DNA from: Prochlorococcus sp. AG-409-L21 | GTDB taxonomy: Bacteria; Cyanobacteriota; Cyanobacteriia; PCC-6307; Cyanobiaceae | Assembly: GCA_003215475.1 (NCBI GenBank) | Contig: QCKH01000008.1 | Span: forward strand, 1-64,000 | Length of the DNA: 64,000 bases | Direction of reading: 5' to 3' | Notes under the pieces: generated by a model | Told to the model about the DNA's origin: nothing | Database searches by the model: none | What the model saw: only the letters and a program-made list of their open reading frames with translations | Made by a program: the position numbers and the translations under genes | Shown: one piece after another, positions 36,760 to 46,879 of the stretch | Position numbering within the stretch: the stretch's first letter is position 1 | Layout of the letters: every line of letters begins with the position of its first letter

Positions 36760-39108
36760 ATGAACGTACTTGGTCCAATGCCAAACGTCAGTTCTGCATC
36801 TACAAATGCACAGACCAGATTGGGCTTGAATTTGAACATGTCTGATGAACCTCAACTCAGAGATGATCTGATAAAAAGTTCAGATGACTATGGCATTCAT
36901 TTACCAGCTTGGTTGAAAAATTGTATTGAGCAAGTACCTGCTCCGATAGGAGAGTGTTGTCCAAACGATTCAGAAGCATTACTGGCTCATGCTTTTGACT
37001 TAGCGTTTCGGTTACATAAAGGGCAATTCAGAGTAAGTGGAGATCCATATATAGTCCATCCTGTTGCAGTCGCAAATCTTTTAAAAGAGATTGGAGCCAG
37101 TCCTAAAGTCATAGCAGCTGGTTTTCTTCATGATGTTGTTGAAGATACGAATATTACTCTTGATCAATTAGAAGGTTTTTTCGGAAGTGAAGTAAAAGGA
37201 CTTGTTGAAGGAGTTACAAAATTAGGGGGTATTCATTTCCCCAATAGAACAGAAGCTCAAGCTGAGAACTTACGAAAAATGTTCCTAGCGATGGCTAGGG
37301 ATATTCGTGTTGTTCTTGTCAAATTGGCAGATAGGTTACATAACATGAGAACAATCGAGGTGCTCTCAATTGAAAAGCAGCAAAGAATTGCATTGGAAAC
37401 CAGAGAAATCTATGCTCCTTTAGCAAATAGACTTGGGATAGGTCGCTTTAAATGGGAGTTAGAAGACCTTGCTTTTAAACTTCTTGAGCCAAAGGACTAT
37501 AGAGAAATACAACAGGAAGTGGCTACTAAAAGAAGTGAGAGAGAGCAGAGGTTAAATGTAACGATTGAAGTGCTTCAGGAACGTTTACTTCAATCAGGTC
37601 TGCATGATTTTGAGATCAATGGTAGACCAAAGCATCTTTTTGGAATATGGAGCAAAATGCAGCGCCAAGGTAAAGAATTTCATGAAATCTATGATGTTGC
37701 TGCACTACGACTTATAGTTCCAAATCTTGAAACTTGTTATAGAGCACTAGCAGTTGTTCATGATACTTTTCGCCCTATACCAGGTCGTTTTAAAGACTAT
37801 ATAGGTCTTCCTAAGCCAAATGGTTATCAATCTCTCCATACATCTGTCATTGGTAGGCATAGGCCCATAGAAGTCCAAATCCGTACTTCAGAGATGCATC
37901 AAGTAGCTGAATTTGGGATAGCGGCGCATTGGAAATACAAGGAAGGTGGGTCTCCTGCAGCAGGCAATACGGAACGCTTTAACTGGCTTCGTCAGCTCGT
38001 TGACTGGCAACAAGAAGAAAGTAGCTCTGATCATAATGACTATCTTTCATCAATTAAAGAAGATTTATTTGATGAAGAAGTTTTTGTACTAACCCCCAAA
38101 GGGGATGTAGTAGGGTTACGGAAAGAGTCAACAGCTATTGACTTCGCATATCGTATTCATTCAGAAGTAGGCAATCATTGTAATGGTGTTCGCATCAATG
38201 AAAAATTATGTCCTTTAACTACTCCACTACAAAATGGTGATTTTGTAGAAATTATCACAAGTAGTACAGCTCATCCTAGTCTTGATTGGCTAAATTTTGT
38301 AGCCACTCCTACGGCACGAAATCGCATTAGACAATGGTACAAAGTAAGTCATCGAGATGAAACTATTCAACGAGGAAAAGATCTGTTAGAAAAAGATCTT
38401 GGTCGCAAGGGTTTTGATACCTTGCTTAATAGTGATGCGATGAGGAAAGTAGCTGAGCGTTGCAATTTAAAATGTACGGATGATCTACTGGCTGCTCTTG
38501 GATTTGGAGCAATTACTCTTCACCAGATTCTTAATCGTCTGAGGGAAGAGATTCGATTGCAAAATATGAACACGGTAACCCCAGAAAAGGATAAGGAAAT
38601 AAACGAACAATTCACACAAGATAAACAAGCTATTTCCCTAAACACATCTTCATTAAAAGAATCACCAATAATAGGTTTAGAAGGTCTTGATTATCGGCTT
38701 GGAGGATGTTGCAGCCCACTGCCTGGAGAGGAAATTGTAGGAACAGTTGCCTTAGGTAATCATGGAATCACGGTTCATAGACAAAATTGTATAAATTTAA
38801 GTTCTATCCCTTCTGCAAGGCAATTACCAATCAGTTGGAATGAAAACTCTTCTTGCAAGAATACAAAATTTACCACTCAACTAAGGATAGAAGTTATTGA
38901 CAGAGTAGGTGTTCTAAAAGATATTTTAATGCGCCTTTCAGATAATGGAATAAATGTAAGTGATGCTCGAGTTCAAACTGCTTACGAAAAACCCGCTTGC
39001 ATTGATCTCAAAATTGAAATTAAGGATTCTAATCAACTAATGCTAACTATGGATAAGATTCGTTCAATGGCAGATGTAATTGATATCGCTCGTACAGGGC
39101 TAAGTTAA
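36760..39108 (+). CDS. spoT: bifunctional (p)ppGpp synthetase/hydrolase (RelA/SpoT family)
   Basis: Makes and degrades the alarmone (p)ppGpp. The 782-residue protein has all four parts. The HD hydrolase comes first (HPVAVANLLKE, then FLHDVVEDTN near residue 122), with intact His-Asp, and the synthetase follows (YDVAALRLIVPN, then FKDYIGLPKPNGYQSLHT). A TGS domain (VFVLTPKGDVVGLRKESTA) and a C-terminal ACT domain (RIEVIDRVGVLKDILMRL) complete it. GCCSPLPGEEIVG, the zinc-finger-like motif, is also present. A complete HD and synthetase pair argues for both activities, as expected for a cyanobacterium with a single long RSH enzyme. Confidence 0.96.
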   Translation: MNVLGPMPNVSSASTNAQTRLGLNLNMSDEPQLRDDLIKSSDDYGIHLPAWLKNCIEQVPAPIGECCPNDSEALLAHAFDLAFRLHKGQFRVSGDPYIVHPVAVANLLKEIGASPKVIAAGFLHDVVEDTNITLDQLEGFFGSEVKGLVEGVTKLGGIHFPNRTEAQAENLRKMFLAMARDIRVVLVKLADRLHNMRTIEVLSIEKQQRIALETREIYAPLANRLGIGRFKWELEDLAFKLLEPKDYREIQQEVATKRSEREQRLNVTIEVLQERLLQSGLHDFEINGRPKHLFGIWSKMQRQGKEFHEIYDVAALRLIVPNLETCYRALAVVHDTFRPIPGRFKDYIGLPKPNGYQSLHTSVIGRHRPIEVQIRTSEMHQVAEFGIAAHWKYKEGGSPAAGNTERFNWLRQLVDWQQEESSSDHNDYLSSIKEDLFDEEVFVLTPKGDVVGLRKESTAIDFAYRIHSEVGNHCNGVRINEKLCPLTTPLQNGDFVEIITSSTAHPSLDWLNFVATPTARNRIRQWYKVSHRDETIQRGKDLLEKDLGRKGFDTLLNSDAMRKVAERCNLKCTDDLLAALGFGAITLHQILNRLREEIRLQNMNTVTPEKDKEINEQFTQDKQAISLNTSSLKESPIIGLEGLDYRLGGCCSPLPGEEIVGTVALGNHGITVHRQNCINLSSIPSARQLPISWNENSSCKNTKFTTQLRIEVIDRVGVLKDILMRLSDNGINVSDARVQTAYEKPACIDLKIEIKDSNQLMLTMDKIRSMADVIDIARTGLS

Positions 39109-39235
39109 TTACTATAATTTTGAGCTAATTTTAAAATAGTATTAATCCTGAAGCATAAATTACTATCTCTGGGTTTCCAGCCTTCAATGAAGAATGAAAC
39201 TGACTACAAAACATAATTTATCTACAAATCATTGT

Positions 39236-39697
39236 TCAAAAAATCTTTCGTTTGTCTAATAGTTTAAAAAGAATATAAGAAGAATATCCAACAATGAGGC
39301 CTGAAAGTAAGCCAACTATAGATGATCCAACAATGATTCTAGTGCTGACCATCCATCCTTGATACCAAATTTGATGATGAGTAAGTTCTCTGATATTTAA
39401 AAGTTGATTATCTCGCCCTAAAAATATCACTCCAACTTTATAATTAAACCAATAAAGAGGGAGATAAGTAAAAGGATTGCTAACCCAAGTACTAGCAACA
39501 GCAAGTAAATGGTTCCCTTTAAACACACTTGCCAAACAAATCCCAATCAATGACTGAAATCCAAAGAAGGGGAAACACCCACTAAAAATGCCTACTGCTA
39601 CCCCACGAGCTCTTTGAGCAGGAGTGCCTTTCTGATGCCAGATCCAAAAGAATGCACTTTTAACTTTTTTATTCAATTGAAGGAGGATTTTGATCAT
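39236..39697 (-). CDS. DUF2062 family membrane protein
   Basis: A 153-residue inner-membrane protein. A basic N-terminal helix precedes the conserved core GTPAQRARGVAVGIFSGCFPFFGFQS. The second core motif is ASTWVSNPFTYLPLYWFNYKVG, and a final hydrophobic span (RIIVGSSIVGLLSGLIVGYSS) follows. This arrangement is the DUF2062 family, of unknown function. The ATG at 39695-39697 is preceded by AGGAGG-type sequence on the coding strand's complement only, so no clear ribosome site is claimed. It is divergent from mnmE. The 127-base gap after relA shows no convincing terminator. Confidence 0.85.
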   Translation of the reverse strand: MIKILLQLNKKVKSAFFWIWHQKGTPAQRARGVAVGIFSGCFPFFGFQSLIGICLASVFKGNHLLAVASTWVSNPFTYLPLYWFNYKVGVIFLGRDNQLLNIRELTHHQIWYQGWMVSTRIIVGSSIVGLLSGLIVGYSSYILFKLLDKRKIF

Positions 39698-39768
39698 TTC
39701 ATAGCCTCCTGGACTCTAAAGCAAGAGAATAAATTATATAGAAAGAATTGAAGGCCAAGGATTAATTT

Positions 39769-41136
39769 ATGACGTTATCTTTCCCCACAGACGAAACAAT
39801 TGCTGCAATTGCATCTGCAATAGCTCCAGGTCAAGGAGCAATTGCAATTATAAAGATATCAGGACCCTCTGCAAAGAAGGTAGTTAAAAGTATTGTCAAA
39901 GTCCCAGGGAAGCAGAGTTGGAGTAGTCACACAATTCTTTATGGTCATGTAATAGACAAAAAAACTCAAAAAAATATTGATGAAGTTTTGATATTAATAA
40001 TGGATGCACCAAGAAGTTTTACAGGAGAGGATGTCATAGAAATTCATTGCCATGGAGGATTAATAGCTGTTCATCAAGTTCTTGATCAAGTTTTAGATCA
40101 ACCAAATACCAGAAGAGCCTTCCCTGGGGAATTTAGTCAGCGAGCAGTACTCAATGGAAGGCTTGACATTATTCAAGCTGAAGCAATTCAAGACTTAATA
40201 AGTGCAAAAAGTCAAAAAGCAGCTCAATTAGCCATGGCAGGAATAGACGGGGACATTACTCACCAGATAAATGGATTAAGAAGCTCATTAATTGACCAAC
40301 TCAGCGAAATTGAAGCTCGTATTGATTTTGAAGAAGATTTACCCAGGCTTGATGAAAAAGAGTTATTGCACAATATTCTGTCAATCCGTAAAAAACTCAA
40401 TGAATTGATTACGAATGCAAAAAAGGGTTCTTTTATTCGTCATGGCATCAAGGTTGCTCTTGTTGGACGCCCGAATGTCGGTAAAAGCTCGCTACTAAAT
40501 CTTCTTTCTAAGAATCAACGTGCGATCGTCACTAACTTACCTGGAACAACTAGAGATCTCTTGCAAAGTGAAATAGTTTTAGAAGGAGTACCAATCATAC
40601 TTTTGGATACTGCTGGTATTAGAGAAACCAAAGATGAAATAGAGCAAATCGGCATTTCTCTTAGCCAAAAAGCTTTGCTTACATCAGATGTGGTTGTAAT
40701 CATCTTTGATATCAGTAAAGGTTGGACAAGTGATGATCAAAAACTACTCGAAGACATTCCAGGAGATACGCCAAAACTAATTGTCGGAAATAAAGCTGAT
40801 CTTGAAAGTCAACCTATAAGAATTCAACCGGATGCAATTATTAGTGCCTTAAATGGTGAAGGAGAGGGAAAAATGATTCAGAAGTTACTCAAGCTTTGTG
40901 GAGTAAACGAAATCGGAGGTTTAGAAATTGCACTGAATCAAAGACAACTGGATCTTGTCAAAATGTCAGTTAATGCTTTAGATAAAATTGAACAAGTAGC
41001 TGAAGACAAACTACCCTGGGATTTCTGGACTATTGACTTAAGAGAAGCTATATACAAATTAGGCGAATTAACAGGTGAAGAAATTAGTGAAGCTCTACTT
41101 GATCGAATTTTCTCAAGATTTTGTATTGGAAAATAA
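39769..41136 (+). CDS. mnmE: tRNA uridine-34 modification GTPase MnmE
   Basis: With MnmG, MnmE modifies U34 of certain tRNAs to 5-(carboxymethyl)aminomethyluridine derivatives. The 455-residue protein has the N-terminal folate-binding domain (DTIAAIASAIAPGQGAIAI-like start, then FTGEDVIEIHCHGG). The helical domain is interrupted by the G domain, with G1 VGRPNVGKSSLLN near residue 232, G2 TTRDL, G3 DTAGI and G4 NKAD. The C-terminus is FCIGK, the conserved CxGK that takes part in catalysis. The start is ATG at 39769. It precedes nadC on the same strand. Confidence 0.97.
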   Translation: MTLSFPTDETIAAIASAIAPGQGAIAIIKISGPSAKKVVKSIVKVPGKQSWSSHTILYGHVIDKKTQKNIDEVLILIMDAPRSFTGEDVIEIHCHGGLIAVHQVLDQVLDQPNTRRAFPGEFSQRAVLNGRLDIIQAEAIQDLISAKSQKAAQLAMAGIDGDITHQINGLRSSLIDQLSEIEARIDFEEDLPRLDEKELLHNILSIRKKLNELITNAKKGSFIRHGIKVALVGRPNVGKSSLLNLLSKNQRAIVTNLPGTTRDLLQSEIVLEGVPIILLDTAGIRETKDEIEQIGISLSQKALLTSDVVVIIFDISKGWTSDDQKLLEDIPGDTPKLIVGNKADLESQPIRIQPDAIISALNGEGEGKMIQKLLKLCGVNEIGGLEIALNQRQLDLVKMSVNALDKIEQVAEDKLPWDFWTIDLREAIYKLGELTGEEISEALLDRIFSRFCIGK

Positions 41137-41243
41137 AAGAACTAATATGGAGAAATGCTATTGCAATTTTCTTTCACAGTTCAATACCAATAATCTACAG
41201 GAGAATACTTACACTCCTGAATCTTTTTCTACTCTTTGAACTC

Positions 41244-42110
41244 TTGAATATCATCACTCCTACCATTAAAAAGCTTTTAGAAACCTGGCTGAATGAGGAC
41301 ATAGGGCGAGGTGATCTTACTCAATTAGCTCTTAATGATGACATTGTCAATGCATATTGGACTAGTAAACAAGCCGGCATTTTTTGCGGTGGCGATTTAG
41401 TTAAATATCTCTATCAGAGCCTAGATACATCAGTGATAATCACATTATTAAAATCTGATGGCGATACGATGAGAGCTGGGGAACGCATTATTGAATTATC
41501 TGGACCTATCCCTTCACTATTAGCAGGTGAACGTACAGCACTAAATATTGCTATGCATCTCTCTGGAATTGCAACAGCCACTAAGAAACTAGTTTCTCAA
41601 CTGGAAGGTACAGGCATACTTTTAGCAGATACTAGAAAAACCACCCCTGGACTTCGACCACTAGAAAAATATGCTGCGAGATGTGGTGGCGGTATTAATC
41701 ATCGATTAGGTTTAGATGATGCTGCAATGCTCAAAGAAAACCATATCGCTTGGAGTAACGGAATAGCTCAATCTATACAAGCCCTTAGAAAATCTATTCC
41801 TTGGACTACTAAGATTATTGTTGAAGCAGAAACGATTGAACAAGCTAAAGAAGCTGCCTCAGAAGGAGCTGATGGAGTTCTTCTTGATGAAATGGCTCCA
41901 TCGCAATTACAAACTCTTGTTCCTGATCTAAGAAAAATAGCCAAAAAAGCTGCCAAAGAAATTATCATTGAAGCTTCAGGGATCGACCCGAAACAAATAC
42001 AAAAATATGCCTATACAGGAGTAGACATAATATCTACTAGTGCTCCCATTACACAAAGTACTTGGATCGATCTAAGTATGCGTTTTAGTGAACATCTACC
42101 TAATAAATAA
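41244..42110 (+). CDS. nadC: nicotinate-nucleotide pyrophosphorylase (quinolinate phosphoribosyltransferase)
   Basis: Converts quinolinate and PRPP to nicotinate mononucleotide in de novo NAD synthesis. Conserved parts include [42 protein letters not shown] with the substrate-binding Arg/Lys, [20 protein letters not shown] and EASGIDP. The open frame extends back to 41121 with a hydrophobic, atypical leader. The in-frame TTG at 41244 gives 288 residues starting [16 protein letters not shown], the usual family length, and is preferred; no in-frame ATG exists nearby. The stop overlaps the argS start by one base. Confidence 0.92.
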   Translation: MNIITPTIKKLLETWLNEDIGRGDLTQLALNDDIVNAYWTSKQAGIFCGGDLVKYLYQSLDTSVIITLLKSDGDTMRAGERIIELSGPIPSLLAGERTALNIAMHLSGIATATKKLVSQLEGTGILLADTRKTTPGLRPLEKYAARCGGGINHRLGLDDAAMLKENHIAWSNGIAQSIQALRKSIPWTTKIIVEAETIEQAKEAASEGADGVLLDEMAPSQLQTLVPDLRKIAKKAAKEIIIEASGIDPKQIQKYAYTGVDIISTSAPITQSTWIDLSMRFSEHLPNK

Positions 42111-43918
42111 TGCATAACATCTACTTAAAATTAAATAAGCATATTCAAACTGCTTTAGATAGTGCTTTCCCTGAAGAAGCAGCACATGCAAAGAAAGAAG
42201 GTAATTTGCTTAACCCTCAATTAGCTAAAGCAACAAAACCCGAATTTGGAGACTTCCAAATAAATGGTGTGTTTTCACTAGCAAAAACACTCAGAAAACC
42301 ACCACGTCAAATTGCAGAAATAATTGTGAAGCAACTTGTAAAAAGTGATGATTTCAATAGTTTTTGTCTCCCTCCAGAAATAGCCGGACCTGGATTTATT
42401 AACTTAACGATTCAAAATAATTACCTGACTAAAGAATTAATTTCTCTACTTACTGATGAACATCTTGGTGTACCATTCGCAACAGAAAATAGCGATGATA
42501 AGAGTGAGTCAGTAATTGTTGATTTTTCTAGTCCCAATATCGCAAAGGAAATGCATGTAGGACATCTACGTTCGACAATTATTGGTGATTCTCTTGCACG
42601 TATTTTAAGCTTCCGTGGACACAATGTTCTTCGTCTTAATCATGTTGGAGACTGGGGTACTCAATTTGGGATGTTAATTACTCATTTAAAAAGAGTTGCT
42701 CCTCAAGCACTTGAAAAAGCCAATGTAGTAGACCTTGGAGATTTAGTAGAATTTTATCGTCAAGCAAAAAAAAAGTTTGATGAGGATGAGTACTTTCAAA
42801 CTTGTTCGCGTGAAGAAGTAGTCAAACTACAAAAGGGCAATAATGAAAGTCTGCAAGCGTGGAAACTATTGTGTGCGCAATCTCGAAAAGAATTCCAAAA
42901 TATATATGACCGTCTTGATATTGACCTTTGTGAAAGAGGTGAGTCCTTTTACAATCCTTTTCTAAGCGATGTAGTCGAAGATCTTCAGAAATCAGGTCTC
43001 TTAGTCCAGGATGCTGGTGCACAGTGTGTTTTCCTCGATGGATTTAAAGGAAAAGATGGAAATCCTCTCCCAATCATTGTGAAGAAACGAGATGGAGGGT
43101 TTAACTATGCAACTACAGATCTAGCTGCAATTAGATACCGACTCAAATCTAAACCAAATGGTGATGGTGCAAGTCGAGTAATTTATGTAACTGATTCTGG
43201 TCAAGCGAGTCATTTTGCAGGTGTTTTCCAAATTGCTAATCTTGCAAAATGGGTTCCGCAAGGGTGTCTTCTTGAACATGTACCTTTTGGCCTTGTTCAA
43301 GGAGAAGATGGTAAGAAATTAAAAACACGTTCTGGAAAGACAATACGTTTAAAAGATTTACTAGATGAAGCAATTGAAAGAGCTAAAGCCGACCTAGAAA
43401 GGCGACTTTTAGAAGAGGGACGAGTAGAAAGCCAGGAATTTATCGCAAAAGTCTCAACAACTATAGGTATTGCAGCTGTAAAGTATGCAGATTTAAGTCA
43501 AAACAGAATTACCAATTATCAATTTAGTTTTAATAAAATGTTATCTCTACAAGGTAATACCGCACCTTATCTATTATATGCCCTAGTACGAATTGCTGGA
43601 ATCAACAGAAAAGGTGGAAATTTTGATCTGAAATTAACTTATCCTCAATTTACTGAACCTCAAGAGTGGGCACTAGTTCGAGAAATACTCAAATTTGATG
43701 ACGTCATTTTGGAAGTAGAAAAAGAATTATTACCTAATAGACTCTGTACGTATCTATTTGAACTTAGCCAAATATTTAATCGATTCTATGATCAACTACC
43801 TATTTTAAAATCTAATGAGCCGTCATTATCATGTCGATTAATGTTATGTCGACTAACCGGAGATATTCTTAGAAAAGGTTTACATCTTTTAGGTATTTCA
43901 ACTCTGGAGAGAATGTAG
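42110..43918 (+). CDS. argS: arginyl-tRNA synthetase
   Basis: A class I synthetase charging tRNA-Arg. The 602-residue protein has the N-terminal Add1 domain (ANLVNP-like [18 protein letters not shown]), the HIGH-type motif [12 protein letters not shown] and [13 protein letters not shown] just before it. The KMSK-equivalent loop is [13 protein letters not shown], and the C-terminal helical anticodon-binding domain has [20 protein letters not shown]. The start ATG at 42110 overlaps the nadC stop, and the last base of argS is shared with the GTG start of hisC, so nadC-argS-hisC is tightly linked. Confidence 0.97.
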   Translation: MHNIYLKLNKHIQTALDSAFPEEAAHAKKEGNLLNPQLAKATKPEFGDFQINGVFSLAKTLRKPPRQIAEIIVKQLVKSDDFNSFCLPPEIAGPGFINLTIQNNYLTKELISLLTDEHLGVPFATENSDDKSESVIVDFSSPNIAKEMHVGHLRSTIIGDSLARILSFRGHNVLRLNHVGDWGTQFGMLITHLKRVAPQALEKANVVDLGDLVEFYRQAKKKFDEDEYFQTCSREEVVKLQKGNNESLQAWKLLCAQSRKEFQNIYDRLDIDLCERGESFYNPFLSDVVEDLQKSGLLVQDAGAQCVFLDGFKGKDGNPLPIIVKKRDGGFNYATTDLAAIRYRLKSKPNGDGASRVIYVTDSGQASHFAGVFQIANLAKWVPQGCLLEHVPFGLVQGEDGKKLKTRSGKTIRLKDLLDEAIERAKADLERRLLEEGRVESQEFIAKVSTTIGIAAVKYADLSQNRITNYQFSFNKMLSLQGNTAPYLLYALVRIAGINRKGGNFDLKLTYPQFTEPQEWALVREILKFDDVILEVEKELLPNRLCTYLFELSQIFNRFYDQLPILKSNEPSLSCRLMLCRLTGDILRKGLHLLGISTLERM

Positions 43919-45051
43919 TGGATTCTTTTAAAAGCTTCTTTTCTCAAAAAATTCCTCTAGCTCGACCTGAAGTCGAGAAGATGTTGCCCTACTCAGCACC
44001 CCTAGAAGAACGGAGAGAACTCTTACGTCTTGATTTTAATGAAAATACTGTTGGTCCTAGCCCAAAAGTTTTCAATGCAATTCAAGAAATCACCCGTGAG
44101 CAAATCTCTATTTATCCAGAATACAACGGTTTGCAAAAAGCAGTTATCAAAAATTTGACTTCAACAGGACTTAAAAATCCTCTTATGCCACTTCAAGTAG
44201 GCTTGTTCAATGGAGTAGATTCTGCTATTCATTCTATATTTCAGGCCTATGGTGATAGAGGTCAAAAATTACTAACAACAAATCCAACTTTTGGCTACTA
44301 CTATCCTTGTGCTTCGATGCAAGGAATGGAAATAATTCAAATTCCCTATAAAGGGAACAAATTTCTATTTCCTTTTAATGAAATTTCTAATTCGTTAACT
44401 ACTCTCAAACCCAAAATACTCATCATATGTAACCCAAATAATCCTACAGGCACCAATCTTTCTGCGGAAAAAATACTTGTACTAGCAAAGAAATCGCCTG
44501 AAACTTTAGTAGTAATTGATGAGCTTTATGAAGCATTCTTAGGTGACAGTGTTCTACCAATTGTTGATTTCAATGAGACTCCCAACCTTGTCGTACTCAG
44601 ATCACTTTCCAAAACTTCTGGATTAGCAGGTTTGCGCATAGGTTTTGCCCTGGGACATTCAGAAGTCATTAATCGGCTTAATCGTATAACAGGACCATAT
44701 GATGTTAATAGTTTTGCAGTTGTGGCAGCATTCGCAGCACTAGAAGATCAAAAATATATCGACAACTATGTTGCCGAAGTTTTGAAAGCCAGAGAGTGGT
44801 TGCAACAACAGCTATTGAGAACTCCAGTCAAGTACCATATTGAAGCTGGCAATTACTTCTTACTTTGGCCAAAAAATCATGATGCTAGCTCAATTGAATT
44901 ATCTCTTAAGTCAGTAGGAATTCTTGTAAGAAATATGCAAGGCAAAGCGCTAATCAATGGATCACTACGAGTAAGTATTGGAACCTTGAGTCAAATGAAA
45001 CGATTTTGGAAAGAATATATGATCATAGAGGAAATTACCTCATCAAATTAA
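43918..45051 (+). CDS. hisC: histidinol-phosphate aminotransferase
   Basis: PLP enzyme of histidine synthesis, converting imidazole acetol phosphate to histidinol phosphate. The 377-residue protein has LRLDFNENTVGPSPKV at the N-terminus, LFNGVDSAIHSIFQA, CNPNNPTGTNLS, VIDELYEAFLGD and the PLP lysine in RSLSKTSGLAGLRIGFALG. These features fit HisC better than CobD, which is encoded separately at 28.7 kb. The start is GTG at 43918, sharing a base with the argS stop. The last 17 bases overlap the convergent MBL-fold gene. Confidence 0.9.
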   Translation: MDSFKSFFSQKIPLARPEVEKMLPYSAPLEERRELLRLDFNENTVGPSPKVFNAIQEITREQISIYPEYNGLQKAVIKNLTSTGLKNPLMPLQVGLFNGVDSAIHSIFQAYGDRGQKLLTTNPTFGYYYPCASMQGMEIIQIPYKGNKFLFPFNEISNSLTTLKPKILIICNPNNPTGTNLSAEKILVLAKKSPETLVVIDELYEAFLGDSVLPIVDFNETPNLVVLRSLSKTSGLAGLRIGFALGHSEVINRLNRITGPYDVNSFAVVAAFAALEDQKYIDNYVAEVLKAREWLQQQLLRTPVKYHIEAGNYFLLWPKNHDASSIELSLKSVGILVRNMQGKALINGSLRVSIGTLSQMKRFWKEYMIIEEITSSN

Positions 45052-45772
45052 TAATAGTCTTTTCAGGTAGGCGACTAGGAACCTTAAACATCTTTCCAAC
45101 TTTTTTACTTTCAATCCCTTGGGTTGCATCTAAGAATGGTTGTATACCTGATAAGTCGCAACTCTTCGGAGCTTTGCCTCGCAGATATTGAACAGGGACA
45201 ACAATCTTCGGATTTAATTCTTTAATTACTTGGGCGGCTTCAATAGCATTATAAACTTTTGAACCCCCACCAACAGCAATAAACAAAATATCTGGTCGTC
45301 CTAAAAAAACTTTATGTTGATCATCCAAAGGTCCAGCTATTCCTCCTAAATGAGCAAAGTTAACTCCACTTTGAGTCCATTGCCAAAATGTTCCTTGTCC
45401 AAACCTTCTTCCCCCCATTCGATCATGCGAAGTAGAAAATCCTTCCAAGTTCAATCCACGAAAACGATAGGAGCCAGGTTTCACAAAAAAGACACCTTTT
45501 CTTTTCCAATAGCCTTCATCTGCTAATTCAGAACTTGCAAGAATGATATCTGCTCTAACCTTTGGTTCGCGAAGACCTTTAGCACAGCCAACTGCCTTAA
45601 ATGGATTCAATAAAACTGAATGACCACCGCCTTTTATCAAAAACGAACTATGACCAAAACTAGTAATCTCTAATACTTCTGCAATGCCTGGTGAAACAAA
45701 AGCACCAATCATTGCTATAGATAAAGGAATTTGCTTAAAAGTCAATCGCAATAGGGAAGCACCAAGAGTCAT
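45035..45772 (-). CDS. exported metallo-beta-lactamase-fold protein with degenerate metal site
   Basis: A 245-residue protein related to the UlaG/COG2220 branch of the MBL fold. The N-terminus has a signal-like segment (QIPLSIAMIGAFVSPGIAEV). The fold is recognised from ITSFGHSSFLIKGGGHSVLLNPF, AHLGGIAGPLD and GRPDILFIAVGGG. The zinc motif HxHxDH should follow ADIILA, but here SSELADEG stands in that place (residues 80-87). The late His strand (usually PMHY-like) reads VPVQYL. His41, His141 and Asp161 remain. The protein is therefore probably not a normal binuclear zinc hydrolase. It overlaps hisC by 17 bases at the 3' end and ends the prfB-to-MBL minus-strand run. Confidence 0.8.
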   Translation of the reverse strand: MTLGASLLRLTFKQIPLSIAMIGAFVSPGIAEVLEITSFGHSSFLIKGGGHSVLLNPFKAVGCAKGLREPKVRADIILASSELADEGYWKRKGVFFVKPGSYRFRGLNLEGFSTSHDRMGGRRFGQGTFWQWTQSGVNFAHLGGIAGPLDDQHKVFLGRPDILFIAVGGGSKVYNAIEAAQVIKELNPKIVVPVQYLRGKAPKSCDLSGIQPFLDATQGIESKKVGKMFKVPSRLPEKTIINLMR

Positions 45773-45793
45773 CAGATAGAAAAAAAAAGAGTT

Positions 45794-46387
45794 TTAGGAT
45801 CCAGCTAATCTTAAAAAATTGCTAAGTAAATGATGGCCAGATTCTGTAAGGACACTTTCAGGATGAAACTGCACTCCATATAAGCATGGCAACTCTCTAT
45901 GGCGAAGTCCCATAATTGTGCCATCTTCAAGCCAAGCAGTGACTTCCAAGCAATTAGGCAAAGAGGCTTTATCTGCAATCAAACTATGATATCTAGTTGC
46001 TACCAAAGGATCTGGAATTTTCTCAAATAATCCTTGACCATTATGAAAGACCTTTGATGTTTTTCCATGCATAAGTTCCTTGGCTCGAACTATTTCTCCA
46101 CCAAAAGATTGAGCAATTGCCTGATGTCCTAAACAAACCCCCAAAATTGGTTTAGAACTTGAAAGTTCTTTTAAAATTTCTAGGCATACACCTGATTGGT
46201 TAGGGTCCCCTGGACCCGGTGAAAGAACTATAGCTTGTGGATTTAAAACTTTAATCTCAGAAATCGAAATAACATCATTACGTTTTACCCTGATATCATT
46301 TGCAATAGCAAAGCTTGTCGCTAACTCACCAAAGTACTGAACCAAGTTAAATGTGAAGCTATCGTAATTGTCAATAATTAAAAGCAT
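45794..46387 (-). CDS. trpG: glutamine amidotransferase subunit of anthranilate/aminodeoxychorismate synthase
   Basis: Supplies ammonia from glutamine to the chorismate-aminating partner. The 197-residue class I amidotransferase has the N-terminal [31 protein letters not shown], the nucleophile elbow [17 protein letters not shown] (catalytic Cys) and the catalytic His/Glu in [12 protein letters not shown]. TrpG and PabA cannot be told apart here; cyanobacteria often use one protein for both. The partner synthase is not in the window. It is placed between dgkA and the MBL-fold gene, 13 and 21 bases away. Confidence 0.92.
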   Translation of the reverse strand: MLLIIDNYDSFTFNLVQYFGELATSFAIANDIRVKRNDVISISEIKVLNPQAIVLSPGPGDPNQSGVCLEILKELSSSKPILGVCLGHQAIAQSFGGEIVRAKELMHGKTSKVFHNGQGLFEKIPDPLVATRYHSLIADKASLPNCLEVTAWLEDGTIMGLRHRELPCLYGVQFHPESVLTESGHHLLSNFLRLAGS

Positions 46388-46400
46388 GATTTCAAATCGT

Positions 46401-46862
46401 TTAAACTCCGAACTTTTTTAAAAATTGCGGAATAAGCAAAAGAATAGCAATCAGAAAAGAACTAATCGAGCTAACCAAAACTGATGCTGCAGCGCAATCT
46501 TTTGCTATACGGGCCAAATGGTGATAACGCCTACCAATAGAAAGATCAACAACTGCTTCAATGGAGGTGTTAATTAACTCCAAAATCAAAACAATCGCAA
46601 TAGTAATGACCAGTATTGCAAGATTAGAAAAAGATAATTCTAACCAAATAGCTAAAAGACCAACAAATAAAGCTATAAAGATATGAATTCGAAAATTCCT
46701 TTGACTTGCAAAAGCATATTTCAACCCTTGAGCAGCATATTTAAAGCTTGATAATAGATTTTTGGATATAATAAATGCTTCTCTTCTATGGATCTGATTC
46801 ATATGCTTAAAGGGATTTGAAATCTGATTCATCTTTAATTGTTTCATATTAGACTTAATCAT
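46401..46862 (-). CDS. dgkA: diacylglycerol kinase (DgkA family)
   Basis: An integral-membrane kinase phosphorylating diacylglycerol or undecaprenol. The 153-residue protein has a 45-residue basic N-terminal extension, then the family core. This includes [21 protein letters not shown], the signature [13 protein letters not shown] with the catalytic Glu, and [12 protein letters not shown]. Three hydrophobic spans are visible. Longer than E. coli DgkA (about 120 residues), it resembles Gram-positive and cyanobacterial forms, of which several act on undecaprenol. It lies 17 bases downstream of ybeY, an order common in many bacteria. Confidence 0.9.
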   Translation of the reverse strand: MIKSNMKQLKMNQISNPFKHMNQIHRREAFIISKNLLSSFKYAAQGLKYAFASQRNFRIHIFIALFVGLLAIWLELSFSNLAILVITIAIVLILELINTSIEAVVDLSIGRRYHHLARIAKDCAAASVLVSSISSFLIAILLLIPQFLKKFGV

Positions 46863-46879
46863 TAATAACCAATAGTGAT

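Noticed and set aside
41121-41243. N-terminal extension of nadC
   Set aside because: The extra 41 codons encode a hydrophobic leader not found in the family; no ATG is in frame, and the TTG at 41244 gives the normal length.
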